NCBI GenBank assembly: GCA_016648135.1
Contig: JADDOH010014936.1
Coordinates: 1 to 64,000 of the forward strand
Source: Agrypnia vestita
Lineage: Eukaryota > Arthropoda > Insecta > Trichoptera > Phryganeidae
Length of the DNA stretch: 64,000 nucleotides
Reading direction: 5' to 3'
In this document: positions 43,306 to 54,440 of the stretch, one piece after another
Layout: the number at the start of each line of letters is the position of its first letter
Position numbering within the stretch: the stretch's first letter is position 1
The notes under the pieces: generated by a model
Databases searched by the model: none
The model's input: the letters and a program-made list of their open reading frames with translations, nothing else
What the model was told of the DNA's origin: nothing
Translations under genes and position numbers: made by a program

Positions 43306-43885
43306 ATGGTATTCGAGAAGGATGAAAGTAAGACAACGTGAGAAATACCAGTAGGCAATGAATGTTTGGAACAAGTATATGAGTTTATGTACTTAGGAAG
43401 TATGTTCGATAGAAGAGGGAAGGTTGAGAAAGATATCGAGAGGAGAGTGACTGCGGGGAATAGGGTGAACGGTGCATTTAATGCAATAATTCAATAATGG
43501 AATTCTGGTGTATGGAAGGGAAGCCCCGAGCTGACAGTAGTACATTATTCAGTCTACTTTCGTTCCTCTTCCAGCAGTGGAGATGAGATCCCTTAGACGT
43601 ATGTGTGGGAAATCCATTTAGCGAATGAATGAGGAAAGAATGGTAAGAAAGATATATAACGCAAGTGTTGACAGTGCCAGAAAGAGACGGCAACCGCGGA
43701 AGTCGTGGGATGACCACATTAACTAGATACTGGAAGATGGTCCCGTTAGAAGCCTCAAGAACCGTCGAGCTTGCATGCAAATATGTATGAATGTGGATGA
43801 GGCAAGAGTTGTAAGTCAGGACAGAATGGTGTGGTGCTCTGTCTTCTCTGCTTACCCCACGGGAAACGCCGTGATGATAAGTAGT
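43306..43885 (+). mobile_element. LINE family A, longer 3' fragment
   Basis: Begins upstream of other copies: VMVFEKDESKTT-stop near 43310, then YEFMYLGSMFDRRGKVEKDI and ERRVTAGNRVNGAFNAI. Then comes an internal rearrangement near 43500-43560 (a stretch with CTTTCGTTCCTCTTCCAGCAG is inverted relative to other copies), and the normal 3' end CCCCACGGGAAACGCCGTGATGATAAGTAG. Confidence 0.8.
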
Positions 43886-44149
43886 TGTTTTTCAAGAATT
43901 TATGTTTTCTCTTTCTTTTCCTGAAAACTACCCCTCTTTCAAGGTTTCGCCATAATGTAATTGTTGGGTATTATTTATGCGGTCGATCGCTGGTAATAGA
44001 GGTCAAGTGAAACAATTTTGATCGGTTTAAATGCGACTGAAGGGTAGATTTGCCAGGAAGGCAGTTTTCTGGTCCCATTACCTAACTAAAAAACCCTTGA
44101 ACTACTTTGAAGAAAAAAAATTGACGGCGTTTACAAATGAACGCGCGTT

Positions 44150-44578
44150 TGAAGGTATACTGGGTTATTCTCGTAGTCGTTGGAAGTATGAAGGAAATAC
44201 TAGAAATGTGTAGATCGTTCTCGAGGAATTGCGAAGACAACATGTTTTGCATAAAAGCACGGCGAGCAAGTCATTGTTTTTGAACTTTTGGCAAGTGCGA
44301 CATGGAAAACCAGCGACATGACAGAGTGCGGCCGACGACAATAAATAAAGCGGAGTATCTAACAGGCGTTCGGAATATAGTGAGTTCCCAGTCACCGATA
44401 TTTTTAGAAGTTTATAAAGTATTCCAAAAATGGGTGATTTGTGATAATTAGTGCGATTTATTGTGAACTAAAGAATAGTGTTCTGATTAAATCCGTGTCC
44501 AGTGACTTAAAGTTATTAATAAAACATTAATTAATTTTCGGTGTTTCATTTGCCTCCTACAGTCACGATCCAGTGACA
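44150..44578 (+). mobile_element. Solo LTR, TGTCAC family
   Basis: Right edge CACGATCCAGTGACA; upstream GTGTTTCATTTGCC, AATAAAACATTAATTAATTTTCG, GTGTTCTGATTAAATCCGTGTCC and a TATA-like TGCATAAAAGCACGG at 44249. Left edge not defined. Confidence 0.6.
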
Positions 44579-45293
44579 ATAGTAAAATAAATAAGATAAA
44601 ATAAATACGGAAAAATTTATCTATCCAAAAAAGATTTCTATTATGATACAAACCCCGGTTAAAACTTAGTTATTTACTATTTTCTCTAATTTGTTATAAA
44701 TATAAGTAATAGAACAATGTTGTTGACATTAAAATATATTTTTCCGCTGAGAAACGGCGCGATGTTGAGTTGGTTAGTTGAGAAAAATACTTCTTCGACA
44801 ATCTGTGAATTCAGCACAGTATTCAAATTTACCTTTAGAATTTGGTGCCTACATTAAAATAATGAAATTGAAATATGATATTCACAAGACCAACAAACAT
44901 TGTATAAGGATAGAACCAACCCTTATACTGGGGAAACTCATAAGCAAACATGACTTGCTACTTGCTGAAAGGTAGTAACAAAGATAAATATTTCTCAGAA
45001 GGTTCCGGGCATGACTAAACTACAACCCCTCAAATCGTACTCGCACAAAACCCTTAATCCCAAGGCTGTAGGGACAACTTTGAAGAGGTCCCGATACGTA
45101 TTCAAATAAGATTTGAAAGGAAGTAAGTGTTTGCTATTAGGAATCTTTAAGGGATGGGCGAGGTGTAAAAACGCGACCCCTTACAGAGCTTTGTATCTCG
45201 GTTCAACCCCTAAGCGGGCGAGTTCCGAGCGGGTTGTTGAATTCAAATGAGATGAGAATTTTCAAACCTTTAATACCGAAATAAAGGCTGAAA
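44579..45293. other. Intergenic, nothing recognised
   Basis: No gene or repeat recognised. Confidence 0.35.
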
Positions 45294-45475
45294 GGGATGT
45301 CGAGAAGAAGCCGACTGCGGGAGACAAGGTAAATGATGCTCTGAAAGCTTTTATGACCAATAGGAATCACTCGAAGCAAGGCTAGTGTTTTATAGCGGAA
45401 TTTTGGTAACAACTATGCCTGGAAACGAAATAGTTAAAGTAGATTGAAAGCGGTCGTTTAGACGTGTAATGCAAA
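45294..45475 (+). mobile_element. LINE family A, degenerate fragment
   Basis: GGGATGTCGAGAAGAAGCCGACTGCGGGAGACAAGGTAAATG...CCAATAGGAATC and GGAATTTTGGTAACAACTATG align with the same segments at 46.9 kb, with many changes. Confidence 0.6.
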
Positions 45476-45525
45476 CTGTAACGTTGAATAAAGAAAGGAT
45501 GATGATTTGGTCATGTGGAACGCAT

Positions 45526-45830
45526 TGTCACGGGGTCGCAGCTGCAGCAGGCAAATTCAATACTAAAAAAATTAAACATTGTACACAAAATCACTAGACA
45601 CGAATTTTATCGGAGCACCATTATTAAATTCACACTTATTGTCATTAAAATATTCCACACATTTTCAAACTAATTCACGTCAATTCGAACGTAAGTACCC
45701 ACTGTATCGCTTTGTTCCTATCTATTACTTGTTTGTGTTTGTCGTCGCTTTTATACATAAGTGTTGGTTTCGTGAATATTCGACCTATTTCTCCATATTT
45801 CTACATATTCGCTAGATGTCGTCTTCAGGT
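45526..45830 (-). mobile_element. LTR, TGTCAC family
   Basis: Plus strand begins TGTCACGGGGTCGCAGCTGCAGCAGGCAAATTCAAT, the inverted form of the family's right edge. GACACGAATTTTATCGGAGCACC and, near 45750, a TATA-like TGTATAAAAGCGACG (minus strand) follow. The U3 edge is not defined. Confidence 0.6.
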
Positions 45831-46011
45831 CAATATATCTGATAAATGAAGCCCTAACAATGTAATGATATAAGACTTGAAAGAAATAATTTCTTAATGC
45901 TTTAAGAAGTATGTTCAATACTGTTGTTTGTTTTGTTTATTTGTCATATTGTGATCATCGTTAATAAAGATAAATTTTCGAAAAAATATTATTTTCACCC
46001 ATATTCTAGTG

Positions 46012-46260
46012 GAGGTGTTCGGTATTGCCTATTTCTAGGCGCTACACGAAACTGGCGTTTGATGTCAACTCTCCATCCCTTTCCTCCTCTCTTGGTCCAA
46101 TACCTAACACACAGTTGTATTTCATCAATCAAGTTCACATTTCGTAACGTTTTCATAATCCTTTCCACGTGCCTATCCTGTCATCCTTAATTTCCGTATA
46201 TTTCATCCACCAATCCCGTGTCCCAACGATTCGCGTCGTAAATTCTCTGGTCAAAAATAT
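46012..46260 (+). repeat. Diverged repeat shared with 11.02-11.53 kb
   Basis: GTGTTCGGTATTGCCTATTTCTAGGC and the later CAACGATTCGCGTCGTAAA block align in order with 11022-11530, with a shorter spacing. Family unknown. Confidence 0.4.
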
Positions 46261-46265
46261 ACATA

Positions 46266-46800
46266 TATCATTTCTTCTAATTCTTCTTCTTCTAACCCTT
46301 ATCTTATTGGGTCCGAGTCCCTGCACCGCTTAGGAGGTTTCAACTCTTCCTATCTTAGCCCAGTTTAGTTGCAACCTCGCTTCGCAGCAGTCTTCCAACT
46401 GTTTCCGCCAGCTCCTCCTAGGACGGCCCCTTAGTCTTCTACCTTCTGGTCTTGCCTAGTATATCCGCTTTGGCAGTCTATCTACCGGCATCTGCAAGAT
46501 ATGTCCCAGCCATCGTAGCTGTGATTTCTCGATAAATGTTAATAAGGGTTCCACTTCGAGACATTCTCTTATTTGCGTATTTCTGATTCTGTTCCTTCTG
46601 GTCACTCCTACTATTCCTCGTAGAAATCCCATCTCAAGGCCGTAGCGTTGGCCTGAAAACTGATGTGAATACTGCCAAATTTGCTCGCTGGCTGAGCTCC
46701 GCTTTTCTAAGTACGGTATAATACAGGGCTGATGCTACTTGGCTTGCGGCTCCTATCCTCCTATCCAATTCATTTCCTTGCTTTCCATCCTGAGATGTTA
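46266..46800 (-). pseudogene. Non-LTR RT C-terminal fragment (LGHILQM family)
   Basis: The minus strand reads GNELDRRIGAASQVASALYY, VLRKAELSQRANLAVF, then, across shifts, IRNTQIRECLEVEPLLTFIE, LRWLGHILQMPVDRLPKRI and LRGRPRRSWRKQLEDCCEAR. RWLGH---M and GRP+-SW are hallmarks of the C-terminal part of many RTE/Jockey-like ORFs. An AGAAGAAGAA-type tail ends it at 46266-46296. It abuts family A on the opposite strand. Confidence 0.75.
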
Positions 46801-46861
46801 TCACATGGAGGTATTTGAAACTATTATCATTACCAGCGGCGATATCTATTTACTGTTACAT

Positions 46862-47345
46862 GTTAGTATGTTCGATAGAAGAGGGAATGTTGAGAAAGAT
46901 ATCGAGAGGAGTGACTGGGGAATAGGGTGAACGGTGCTTTGAACGCAATAGTTTCTAATAGAAATATGTCTACCGAGGCAAAACTAGCGGTACATAATGG
47001 AATTCTGGTAACAACACTGATGTATGGAAGCGAAGCCTGGAGCTGGCAGAAGAGGAACGAAAGTATATTGAATGCAGTGGAGATGAGATCCTTCAGACGT
47101 ATGTGGGGCAATCAATTTATGATAGAGTAAAGAATGCAAATATTAGGAACGAATGGAAAGCTGAGATCAGCATAATGCTAAGATTAGCATAATTAATAAA
47201 ATTAAAAAAGAGTCGCTCAGATGGTTTGGGCATATTGAGCGAATGAATGAAGAAACAATGGTAAGAAAGAAGAGTGTGGCACTCTATCCTCTCTGCCTAC
47301 CCCCACGAGAAACGGTGTGGTAGTAAGTTAGTTAGTTAGTTACAT
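46862..47345 (+). mobile_element. LINE family A, 3' end fragment
   Basis: Starts within LGSMF-equivalent sequence (TTAGTATGTTCGATAGAAGA), keeps VNGALNAIVSNRNMSTEAKL and LMYGSEAWSWQKRNES, and ends CCCCACGAGAAACGGTGTGGTAGTAAGTTAGTTAGTTAGTTA. About 150 bases present in other copies are deleted near 47270. Confidence 0.85.
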
Positions 47346-47399
47346 GGAAATTACAAATTCTACCATAGATGGCGATAGCGTTGGAGTATCAAATAATAC

Positions 47400-48200
47400 A
47401 AATGAGGTATATAAATAACGTAGGTATTTTTAAAATTCGATAGAATGGAGTCGGTGAATGTGAAATTGTGTAAAGTGATCACTTATGACTGGTCGGAAGC
47501 CCTGTAGAGGCCCAATAAAGACAGCATACACAGCAGTGGTCTCGCAGAAGGATCTGGGTGTTACTATTACCAAGGACTTTAAATGGTGTGAGCACATAGC
47601 GAGTGTGGTTAAGAAGGCTAACTCTATTTTGTATTTAGTGAGAAGATCATTCCAACATCTGACAGTACCACTATTCACAACTATTTATAAGACGTATGTG
47701 AGGCCTCTCCTCGAATATGCCTCTCAGATCTGGAATCCATATTTTGTTAAAGATAAAGTTTTACTGGAAAATGTTCAGAGACGAGCCACAAAATTGCCCT
47801 TGGGTCTTAAAAACCTGGAATATGCGGAAAGGCTGAGAGTATTGAAACTGCCCACTCTTCAGGAGCGACGAGCAAGAGGTGACCTCATCGAGACATTCAA
47901 GATTCTATCGGGCTACTACAATATTCCTAATATGACAGATATGTTTGCATTTAACACTAATGTGGGCCTTCGAGGACATCATCTGAAGTTGAACAAGTCT
48001 CGGTTCTCGTGTAACCCAAGAAAGCATGCATTAAGCAATAGAGTGGTCAATATGTGGAACAGTTTGCCCGAGGATGTTGTGTCTGCAGCCAGTGTCAACC
48101 AATTTAAGAATAGGCTGGATATTCAAATGAGAGACAGTGATATGGGCCTATCAGCTTAAGCTGCCTGCCCATTATGAATAATAATAATAATAATAACATA
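47400..48200 (+). mobile_element. CR1/L2-like LINE 3' end with (AAT)n tail
   Basis: Contains a 200-codon open C-terminal RT frame and ends CCTGCCCATTATGAATAATAATAATAATAATAAC, a trinucleotide tail typical of CR1/L2-group LINEs. 5'-truncated shortly before 47510. Confidence 0.8.
47485..48159 (+). pseudogene. LINE reverse transcriptase C-terminal domain
   Basis: An open frame of 224 codons; from residue 10 it reads KTAYTAVVSQKDLGVTITKD, then YKTYVRPLLEYASQIWNPYF, LLENVQRRATKLPLGLKNLE, RLRVLKLPTLQERRARGDLI and MWNSLPEDVVSAASVNQFKN before the stop. DLGV-I-+D-KW, RPLLEYAS-IWNP, +VQRR-TK and LPE-VV-A-S-N-FK+ are the canonical order in CR1/L2/Daphne-type ORFs. The catalytic palm (YADD) is not included. 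The lack of stops implies a comparatively recent insertion. The first ATG is fortuitous. Confidence 0.9.
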
Positions 48201-49914
48201 CTTTCCTATATGAATACTGACGTCTCTGAGAGACATCTATCATTTGTCTTAATTAAAAAGGATTTCCTCATAATTCATTTAAAGTGTCCTTAGAACTATG
48301 TTTAGCCACGATACAACTAATCAGGGATACTGAAAACAGAGTTTTAAAAACATATTCAAAAATGTTCAAATTTAAAGCTCCTCCAAAATGTGTTTTACGT
48401 CCTGTGTAATGCACGTTCTTTACGACTCCATTAATTCTAAAAGAGTGTTCTGTCTGGGCACCTGGCTCTCACCTGCGTGTGTACCGTTTTTATTGAGATT
48501 AGCTCTACTTGAGTCTCGTGGAACGCGACACCCGTTAGATCTTTCGCGTCGTAAAGTTTATCGCAGCTTCGTACATATGCATGGGTACTTAGCCGCGTGA
48601 CGCTAAAGAAGACGCGTACAGAGAAGTGACCAAATGAAAAATAGCATGATTATTCCTCATCATTATTTAAGCCATCTGATAGCGTTAGTGACGGACATTG
48701 TTTCAAAGAGAATTATATATTTTGATTACAGATTAATATCAATGGCATGCGATATATTAATGGATGCAATTATTATTATTAATTTTCATTAAACTGAAAT
48801 ATAAAAAATCTAATGGGCATGATGACAGTATTAAAGATTAAGTGATCTTAGAGAAGAAAATATTGTGAAAGGATGAAAAAAATGATCAAGTTTTAATGTA
48901 CACATTGAGATTAATAAGATTTTCAATAAAATAAGAGTAAAAAATTGTACAATCCGCCATTTTATCTGAAACACCGGTCAGAGCGAATGACGTCACGCCT
49001 CTGTACCCATCACCGTGTCTTTGAACTGTTGTCATAGACACAATGCAATGTTTACCAATGCTTGACGTCACGTAGACGAAATGACAGCTGCGGGCGTTTT
49101 TGCGCGAAATTAAAAATAGATAGATGAAAATGCAATTATTTGCGTAAAAACTTAGTTTATTACTGAAATATTGCTATTTTCGGTAATATAAGACGTGTAC
49201 CTGCATTACAGAGGTTCTTTCAAAATCTGTCATCATGCCTATTCAGAGTATTCATTAAAAAGCATAAAGTCAATGTTTTCATTTTATTTAATTAAAATTT
49301 TGAAATCATACAATTTTGAAAACGGAATGCAATTCGCAATTATTATTATTATATTTAGACAGGTGTAGTATTTTTTACAATAAACTATATCTGTCTCACC
49401 AGAGCAGTGATGATTTAATTTTAGATTTCGATACTCTCTGAAATTTCGTCGAAGAATTTTAATCCAAAGTATCGTAAAATGTATTTGTCAGTGTATACAA
49501 GTGGTACGTTTTATAATTAATTATCCTTCAGGAATTCTATCCTGAGGGTTGTATAGGCGAGATCAAGTGTCACTAGTCGCCTACGTGTAAATTGATCTGG
49601 AACATTCCGGTATCTGGAACGCTCAAATGCGTCTACTAAGCGATCGCTCAATCTGTCATGAGTTACGCAATTATATTTTGGGGGAGGGCTTTTCGTATAC
49701 GTCATTTTATTTGCTGTCAAAAATAACTGAACGCGCTCATCAGATCACTGTAAAGTACTTCATGGGGGTATGCTTTAAATTTTAAAATTTATACAATAGT
49801 TGTGTCGGCTAAAAAATGGAAAATGAAAAAAAAACGAACAATACCAACGAATAATTTTTTTTAGATTAATCTGTGAAGGGCTGCTTTTGGCAAATTGAAG
49901 CATATTTTCGAAAA
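48201..49914. other. Intergenic with two CRE-like sites
   Basis: 48190-48265 is part of the repeat listed at 42380-42780. TGACGTCA occurs at 48987-48994 and 49062-49069 in a 200-bp GC-richer patch containing CGCCATTTT. Otherwise AT-rich; no gene recognised. Confidence 0.35.
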
Positions 49915-50372
49915 TAAATTAATCCCAATCAGCCTAAAACGAAAAGGCTTCGAATCATGTATACTACCAGTGATGACGTATGGAGCGGAGACGATGACCC
50001 CAACAAATAAAAGTGTAGAAAAGCTCAAATGCACGCAACGATCCATGCTTGGTATTAGCCTTGAAGATGTATAAAATAAGAAATGATGAAATCAGGCACA
50101 AAAATAGACTGGAAGATATCACTGATCGTGTAGCAAAGATGAAATGGCAATGGACAGGGAATGTTGCAAGGCAGGAAGCCAAAAGATGGACTCTCAGAGT
50201 TCTAAACTGAAGACCCTGGGAAAATAAAAGAGGCGTTGGAAGATCTCAAAAGAGATGGGTCGACGATACATCCGCTGTGGGGGGAAAGAAATGGCTACAA
50301 AAAGTCGAAAATAGGGTATGGAAGAGGTCTATATTTAGTAGTAGGGAGATGAAGGCTGAATAAGAATAAGAA
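49915..50372 (+). pseudogene. RTE-like non-LTR RT C-terminal fragment
   Basis: Frames give CILPVMTYGAETMTPTNKSV, EKLKCTQRSMLGISLEDV, then DRVAKMKWQWTGNVARQEAK and KRGVGRSQKRWVDDTSAVGG and end VWKRSIFSSREMKAE. CILPV-TYGAET, QR-MLGISL and W-W-GH-AR (here GNVAR) are diagnostic of the RTE/BovB-like C-terminus. Two frameshifts. A GAATAAGAATAAGAATAA tail closes it. Confidence 0.85.
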
Positions 50373-52079
50373 TAATCTGTGATATCCTTATCCTGATGAG
50401 GAGGATTTTGTAGGAACTCGGGTGGGTATCCAGAGAATCTTGTTCTTCGCTAGAATATACTTTATTATTTGTAACAATTGTACATCACGCAGTTTCTTGG
50501 TGACTTACAGAAAAGTTCTTGACGTGATGATTTTATATAAAGAGAGAAGACGCCCCTTTTTATACCCATTCACTCTCTCATGATTCATATGATTCATGCA
50601 TCTTTGATACCTACTGACATATGTTCACTCAGATGTATTATTATTATCTTTTGGCTTAAAGTTTAAAAAAATCACATTAAAAAATTTCTTTCACTCCTAC
50701 CTAGATGAATTTTAAAACAAATTTCATTTTAATTTTGTATTTTTCTCGAAACTGCCTTTTCAGGCCGGTGGATAAAATGTCTTCGAAACGGTTAAACCGA
50801 TTTGGTTCAAATTTTCTGATATCTTATTAAAAACGTTATCTAAATTCGCCATTTGCTAACTATGAATGTCTGAAAAATCATGGTTTTTCTGAAATTGCAA
50901 ATCAATTATTAGAAAAGAATCACGGTTTTGATAAAGATTCAGGACTTTCTATTTTACACATAAATAATTTAAATCTGAAATTCAATAATTAAGAATCATT
51001 AAATTGAAATTCGTAAAGCATGTAAAAGTAAACAAAAAATTATTAATAATTAATTAAATTTAACTTCTAGCCCAATTCTAAATTTTTTTCCAATAATTGC
51101 GAGTAATCAAGAACTTCAGCAATAATATTTAAAATTTAGAAAACCAAAACAAAAGACATCACTAATTTTGATATTTTGACATATAGAAAACACTCTGATG
51201 ATGGAAAAGTTTTTCCGAGACATGTAGGTGTAATTAATCAAATATAAGAAGATTAAAACAATCAATAAAATTAATTGTTATTGTTTTTATTTAAATGACA
51301 ATTATTTTCAAAACTGTGTGAGAAAAAAAACTTATTTTTCGACAAGCTTTGTCATTGAAATTGCATCATTTAAAAAGAAAATAATTTGCTTTTTCCTTTC
51401 ACTAAGACACCAGCGATACGATTATTTCCACCAGTTGCGCGCATAGCGGAGAAGAACTTTGATGAACAGCTCATAAGTCCGCCATATTGAAATTTCGAAA
51501 ATATTTTTTAATTGAAAAATATTAACCAATGTATACCGTAAACAATGATAACAAAACAAATATTGTTTGTGCAATAGTTACGTCAGAAAAAATATTTTAG
51601 TTAGAATGTATTTTTAGATGCCTTTGTGGGAAAAACTACTGCACGAATTGACCGTGTGGTTATGTTATTGATTAACTGGATTATTTAAAAAAATAAACAG
51701 GTGCTTTGAACCCTTGCAACAACTCAATATATAAATATATATATATATATAATATACATATACAAAGAGAAGTGTTATTTTGGGTAAGCGTGAAGAGATT
51801 ATACATAAAGTAACAAAAACAGACGAAAAAGTAATCGCATTTTATTAAGAGGATAAGGTTGAAAACACTGGATTATTGGAGATCCCAAAGCAAGCCCCCG
51901 GGTAAACAGCGGCGGAGCCTTACATTATAAGGTTTCGCGGGCGTATCACGTTAGTACTTATTTACATATTATGAATAATTTCAGTCGCACGGAGTTTAAA
52001 TTTATTTCAGGGAAAAGAAATTATCGCGGCATTTACTCGAGTTAAGTAATTGAATATTTTATAAAGTTGTGATTTATAA
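50373..52079. other. AT-rich intergenic
   Basis: No gene recognised. (TA)n microsatellite at about 51731-51760. Confidence 0.4.
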
Positions 52080-52335
52080 ATTTATGGTGTTGGTATGCTT
52101 GAAAGGTCGAAACGCTTGTCAAACCTGTGCTCACGTACGGAGGATTAAAGGTACACTGGATATTTTTGAAAGAAAATTTTATTTGTTAGTAAACTTGGAC
52201 AGCTTATAGAGCTAAGCGTTACAAAATTGATCTTATTAAGAAGACTTCGATAGAAAAGTTTTGTGAAGAGGATGATAGAAGAAAAACATCGAAGACACAG
52301 CGGAATGCAAGATTAACAAGGCGCAGGAGCTTGGG
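52080..52335 (+). pseudogene. Very degenerate LINE RT fragment
   Basis: LVKPVLTYGG near 52115 and a distant basic stretch are all that recall the RTE-like VLTYGAE block. Low confidence. Confidence 0.3.
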
Positions 52336-52462
52336 AAGAAAGAAAGAAAGAAGAAAGAAGAAGGTGGAATGATAATGATTTCAAAGGCAATCTATCTTGG
52401 AGATCCAAGACTTACACTTGGGAGAGTTCGTCCAGATCTCTTTGTAGGAGATGACTATCTTT

Positions 52463-52960
52463 TTTAATTTTATTTATTTATTTATTAATGCCCTACAGGG
52501 CTTTTACAAATAATAAGGTTAACTGTATATTTATAGAATGAATACTTTAAATGAAAATTATAAAAATAATAATAACATAAAGTGGAAAGCAAATACTTAA
52601 AATACAAATACAAATATATAAAGATAAATATAATATAAAGGAAAAAGAAAGTATATATAAAAAATCAGAATCTTAAGGAATGCATAAGTTAATAAAACTT
52701 AAAATAAATAAATAATATAGACTGAAAAGTAATAGCACAAATGGTACACAACAGTAAGTTATCTCACTCAATTAACAACTGAAATAAAATCCAATTATTT
52801 ATGTCCAATTTGACAAATACTACTAATTTTTTTAATACACCTTTTAAAATATGTTTCAGTATTAAAAAATTGGTGGCAAAACGTCAAGTTGTTCGTGTCT
52901 GTTTGCTAGTCTAGGAAGCCTTTGCAGTGGGGAATTAATCTTGAGGGAATCTCTTCCAGG
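52463..52960 (-). mobile_element. LINE 3' UTR and tail
   Basis: Minus strand ends GTAAAAGCCCTGTAGGGCATTAATAAATAAATAAATAAAATTAAA; the CCCTGTAGGGC hairpin and TAAA tail are typical of insect LINE termini. Upstream sequence to about 52960 is AT-rich and not clearly coding. Confidence 0.5.
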
Positions 52961-53560
52961 CACACTACTGAATTAAATATATGTAATATAAGTGCTTGGA
53001 AGATTAGAAAAAGCACCGGTACGAGTACAGATGGGGACTACTTTGTAGGGGACAAAATGAATAATCTAATTAATACGCGTACCTTCTGATAACCGCCTCA
53101 TATGCGACGCTTTTGTTTAGAATTTTAATCCGCGCCTATCGCGCGCTGTCGTAAATAACTCAGCGCACGCCAGCCCGAAAGAAAGCCCCACGTCAGAGCG
53201 CCAAGGGGAGGAAAGCTCCCGTGGAAGCCTCCCGACCGAACGGAGGCGTACTAAAGTTTGTCTCCGGCGCAAACTAATGCAAATATGGAAGACAATAGAA
53301 AACAGCCCCGGGCTTTGTTCGACTTTTCCTAAAGTATTTGATTACTCGGGCGGGCGGAACGCGGAAGCCGGGGTCTAATGACGTCAGCGAAATGTGTAAA
53401 TAAAAGAGAGTTAACTATTTGCCCGGGCGCGGTGGAGGAGTAATTCCGCTCAGATTTGTGCACTCGGCTGGGTGGAATTTTCAATTTCGGAAGAGCTCGT
53501 TTAAAAAAAAATTCTAGTGTGATTTAACCTAACTAAACCTGCATTTTTTATTTTTGTTTG
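52961..53560. other. GC-rich non-repetitive island
   Basis: 53130-53470 is markedly GC-rich with AATGACGTCAGC at 53378 and no coding resemblance. It has no partner in the window: candidate promoter or conserved non-coding host DNA. Confidence 0.35.
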
Positions 53561-53563
53561 TCA

Positions 53564-53937
53564 CTAGATGTTCGTACTCGGCATTGCGCGGGTTAAGGAT
53601 CAAGTTGAGAATAAATTTGTGGAGGGAAACAATGGTAGAGATTTGCATCGAAAATATATCAGGGCGGAAGGGAGGAAATGTTACCTTTCTTACCTGCCGG
53701 GTCCTAAGGAATAAGTTTACACATTTTGAGTCCGATCGGTCGAACGGTACAGATTTGCATCGAAAATATATCAGGGGAGGGGAAGGGTTAAAAGAATAGG
53801 GGGGAAATGTCGCCTATCTTATCCGCCGGGTCCTAAGGCCTAAGTATGCAAAGTTTGAATCGAATCGGTTAAACGGTATAGATTTGTATACAAAACAGAC
53901 AGACAGACAGACAGACATTAAGTTTTATAGATATAGA
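53564..53937 (-). mobile_element. Helitron, non-autonomous, 374 bp
   Basis: On the minus strand: A|TCTATATCTATAAAACTTAATG, TGTCTGTCTGTC repeats, an internal duplicated block (CGATGCAAATCT-TACC) and the end CCGCGCAATGCCGAGTACGAACATCTAG|T. All Helitron edges are present; no Rep/helicase. Confidence 0.85.
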
Positions 53938-53947
53938 TTTTTTTAGG

Positions 53948-54190
53948 TGAATCTCTCTCTCCCTCTGTCCTTCTCTCCCTCTCTCCCTCTCTTCCTCTCT
54001 TCCTCTCTCTCTCTCTCTCTCTCCCCCTCTTTCCTCTCTCCCTCTCTCCCTCTCTCCCTCTCTCTCCCTCTCTCCCTCTCTCCCTCTCTCCCTCTCTCCC
54101 TCTCTCCCTCTCTTCCTCTCTCCCTCTCTCCCTCTCTCCCTCTCTCCCTCTCTCCCTCTCTCTCTCCCTCTCTCCCTCTCTCCCTCTCTT
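53948..54190 (+). repeat. CTCTCCCT-type microsatellite, about 240 bp
   Basis: Almost pure (CTCTCCCT)n with CT and CTTC interruptions. It creates long artefactual frames on both strands (Ser/Leu/Pro and Arg/Glu/Gly), which are not genes. Confidence 0.95.
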
Positions 54191-54334
54191 TCAACATATC
54201 ACGAACGAGTGGGTACGGTTCATGCCGTTCTTCTACCGTACCATTCGTTTCTCCACCTGAATCGAAACCTTTAAACTCGGTTCGATAAACCTTTTTAGGA
54301 TTTGTGCTTACGTTTTGTACGAGATAATTTCTAA

Positions 54335-54440
54335 TTGAGATAAATTATAAATGTCTCACAGAAACGAAGCTACCTATACGGAAAAGTATGTAAAGAAGTC
54401 TTTTTTGGGCGACTACAGGGCTAACGATCATTAGTAGGGT
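54335..54440 (-). repeat. Repeat block, family of 42.63 kb
   Basis: Minus strand carries GATGACTTCTTTACATACTTTTCCGTATAGGTAGCTTCGTTTCTGTGAGACATTTATAA-like sequence matching the 42.7 and 55.9 kb blocks. Confidence 0.45.

Noticed and set aside
52080..52335. A new LINE family at 52.1 kb
   Set aside because: Only one short motif (VKPVLTYGG) is credible; the rest is too degraded to classify.
53943..54288. Long frames on both strands rich in Ser/Leu/Pro or Arg/Glu/Gly
   Set aside because: They are translations of the CTCTCCCT microsatellite and have no gene-like start, end or composition.
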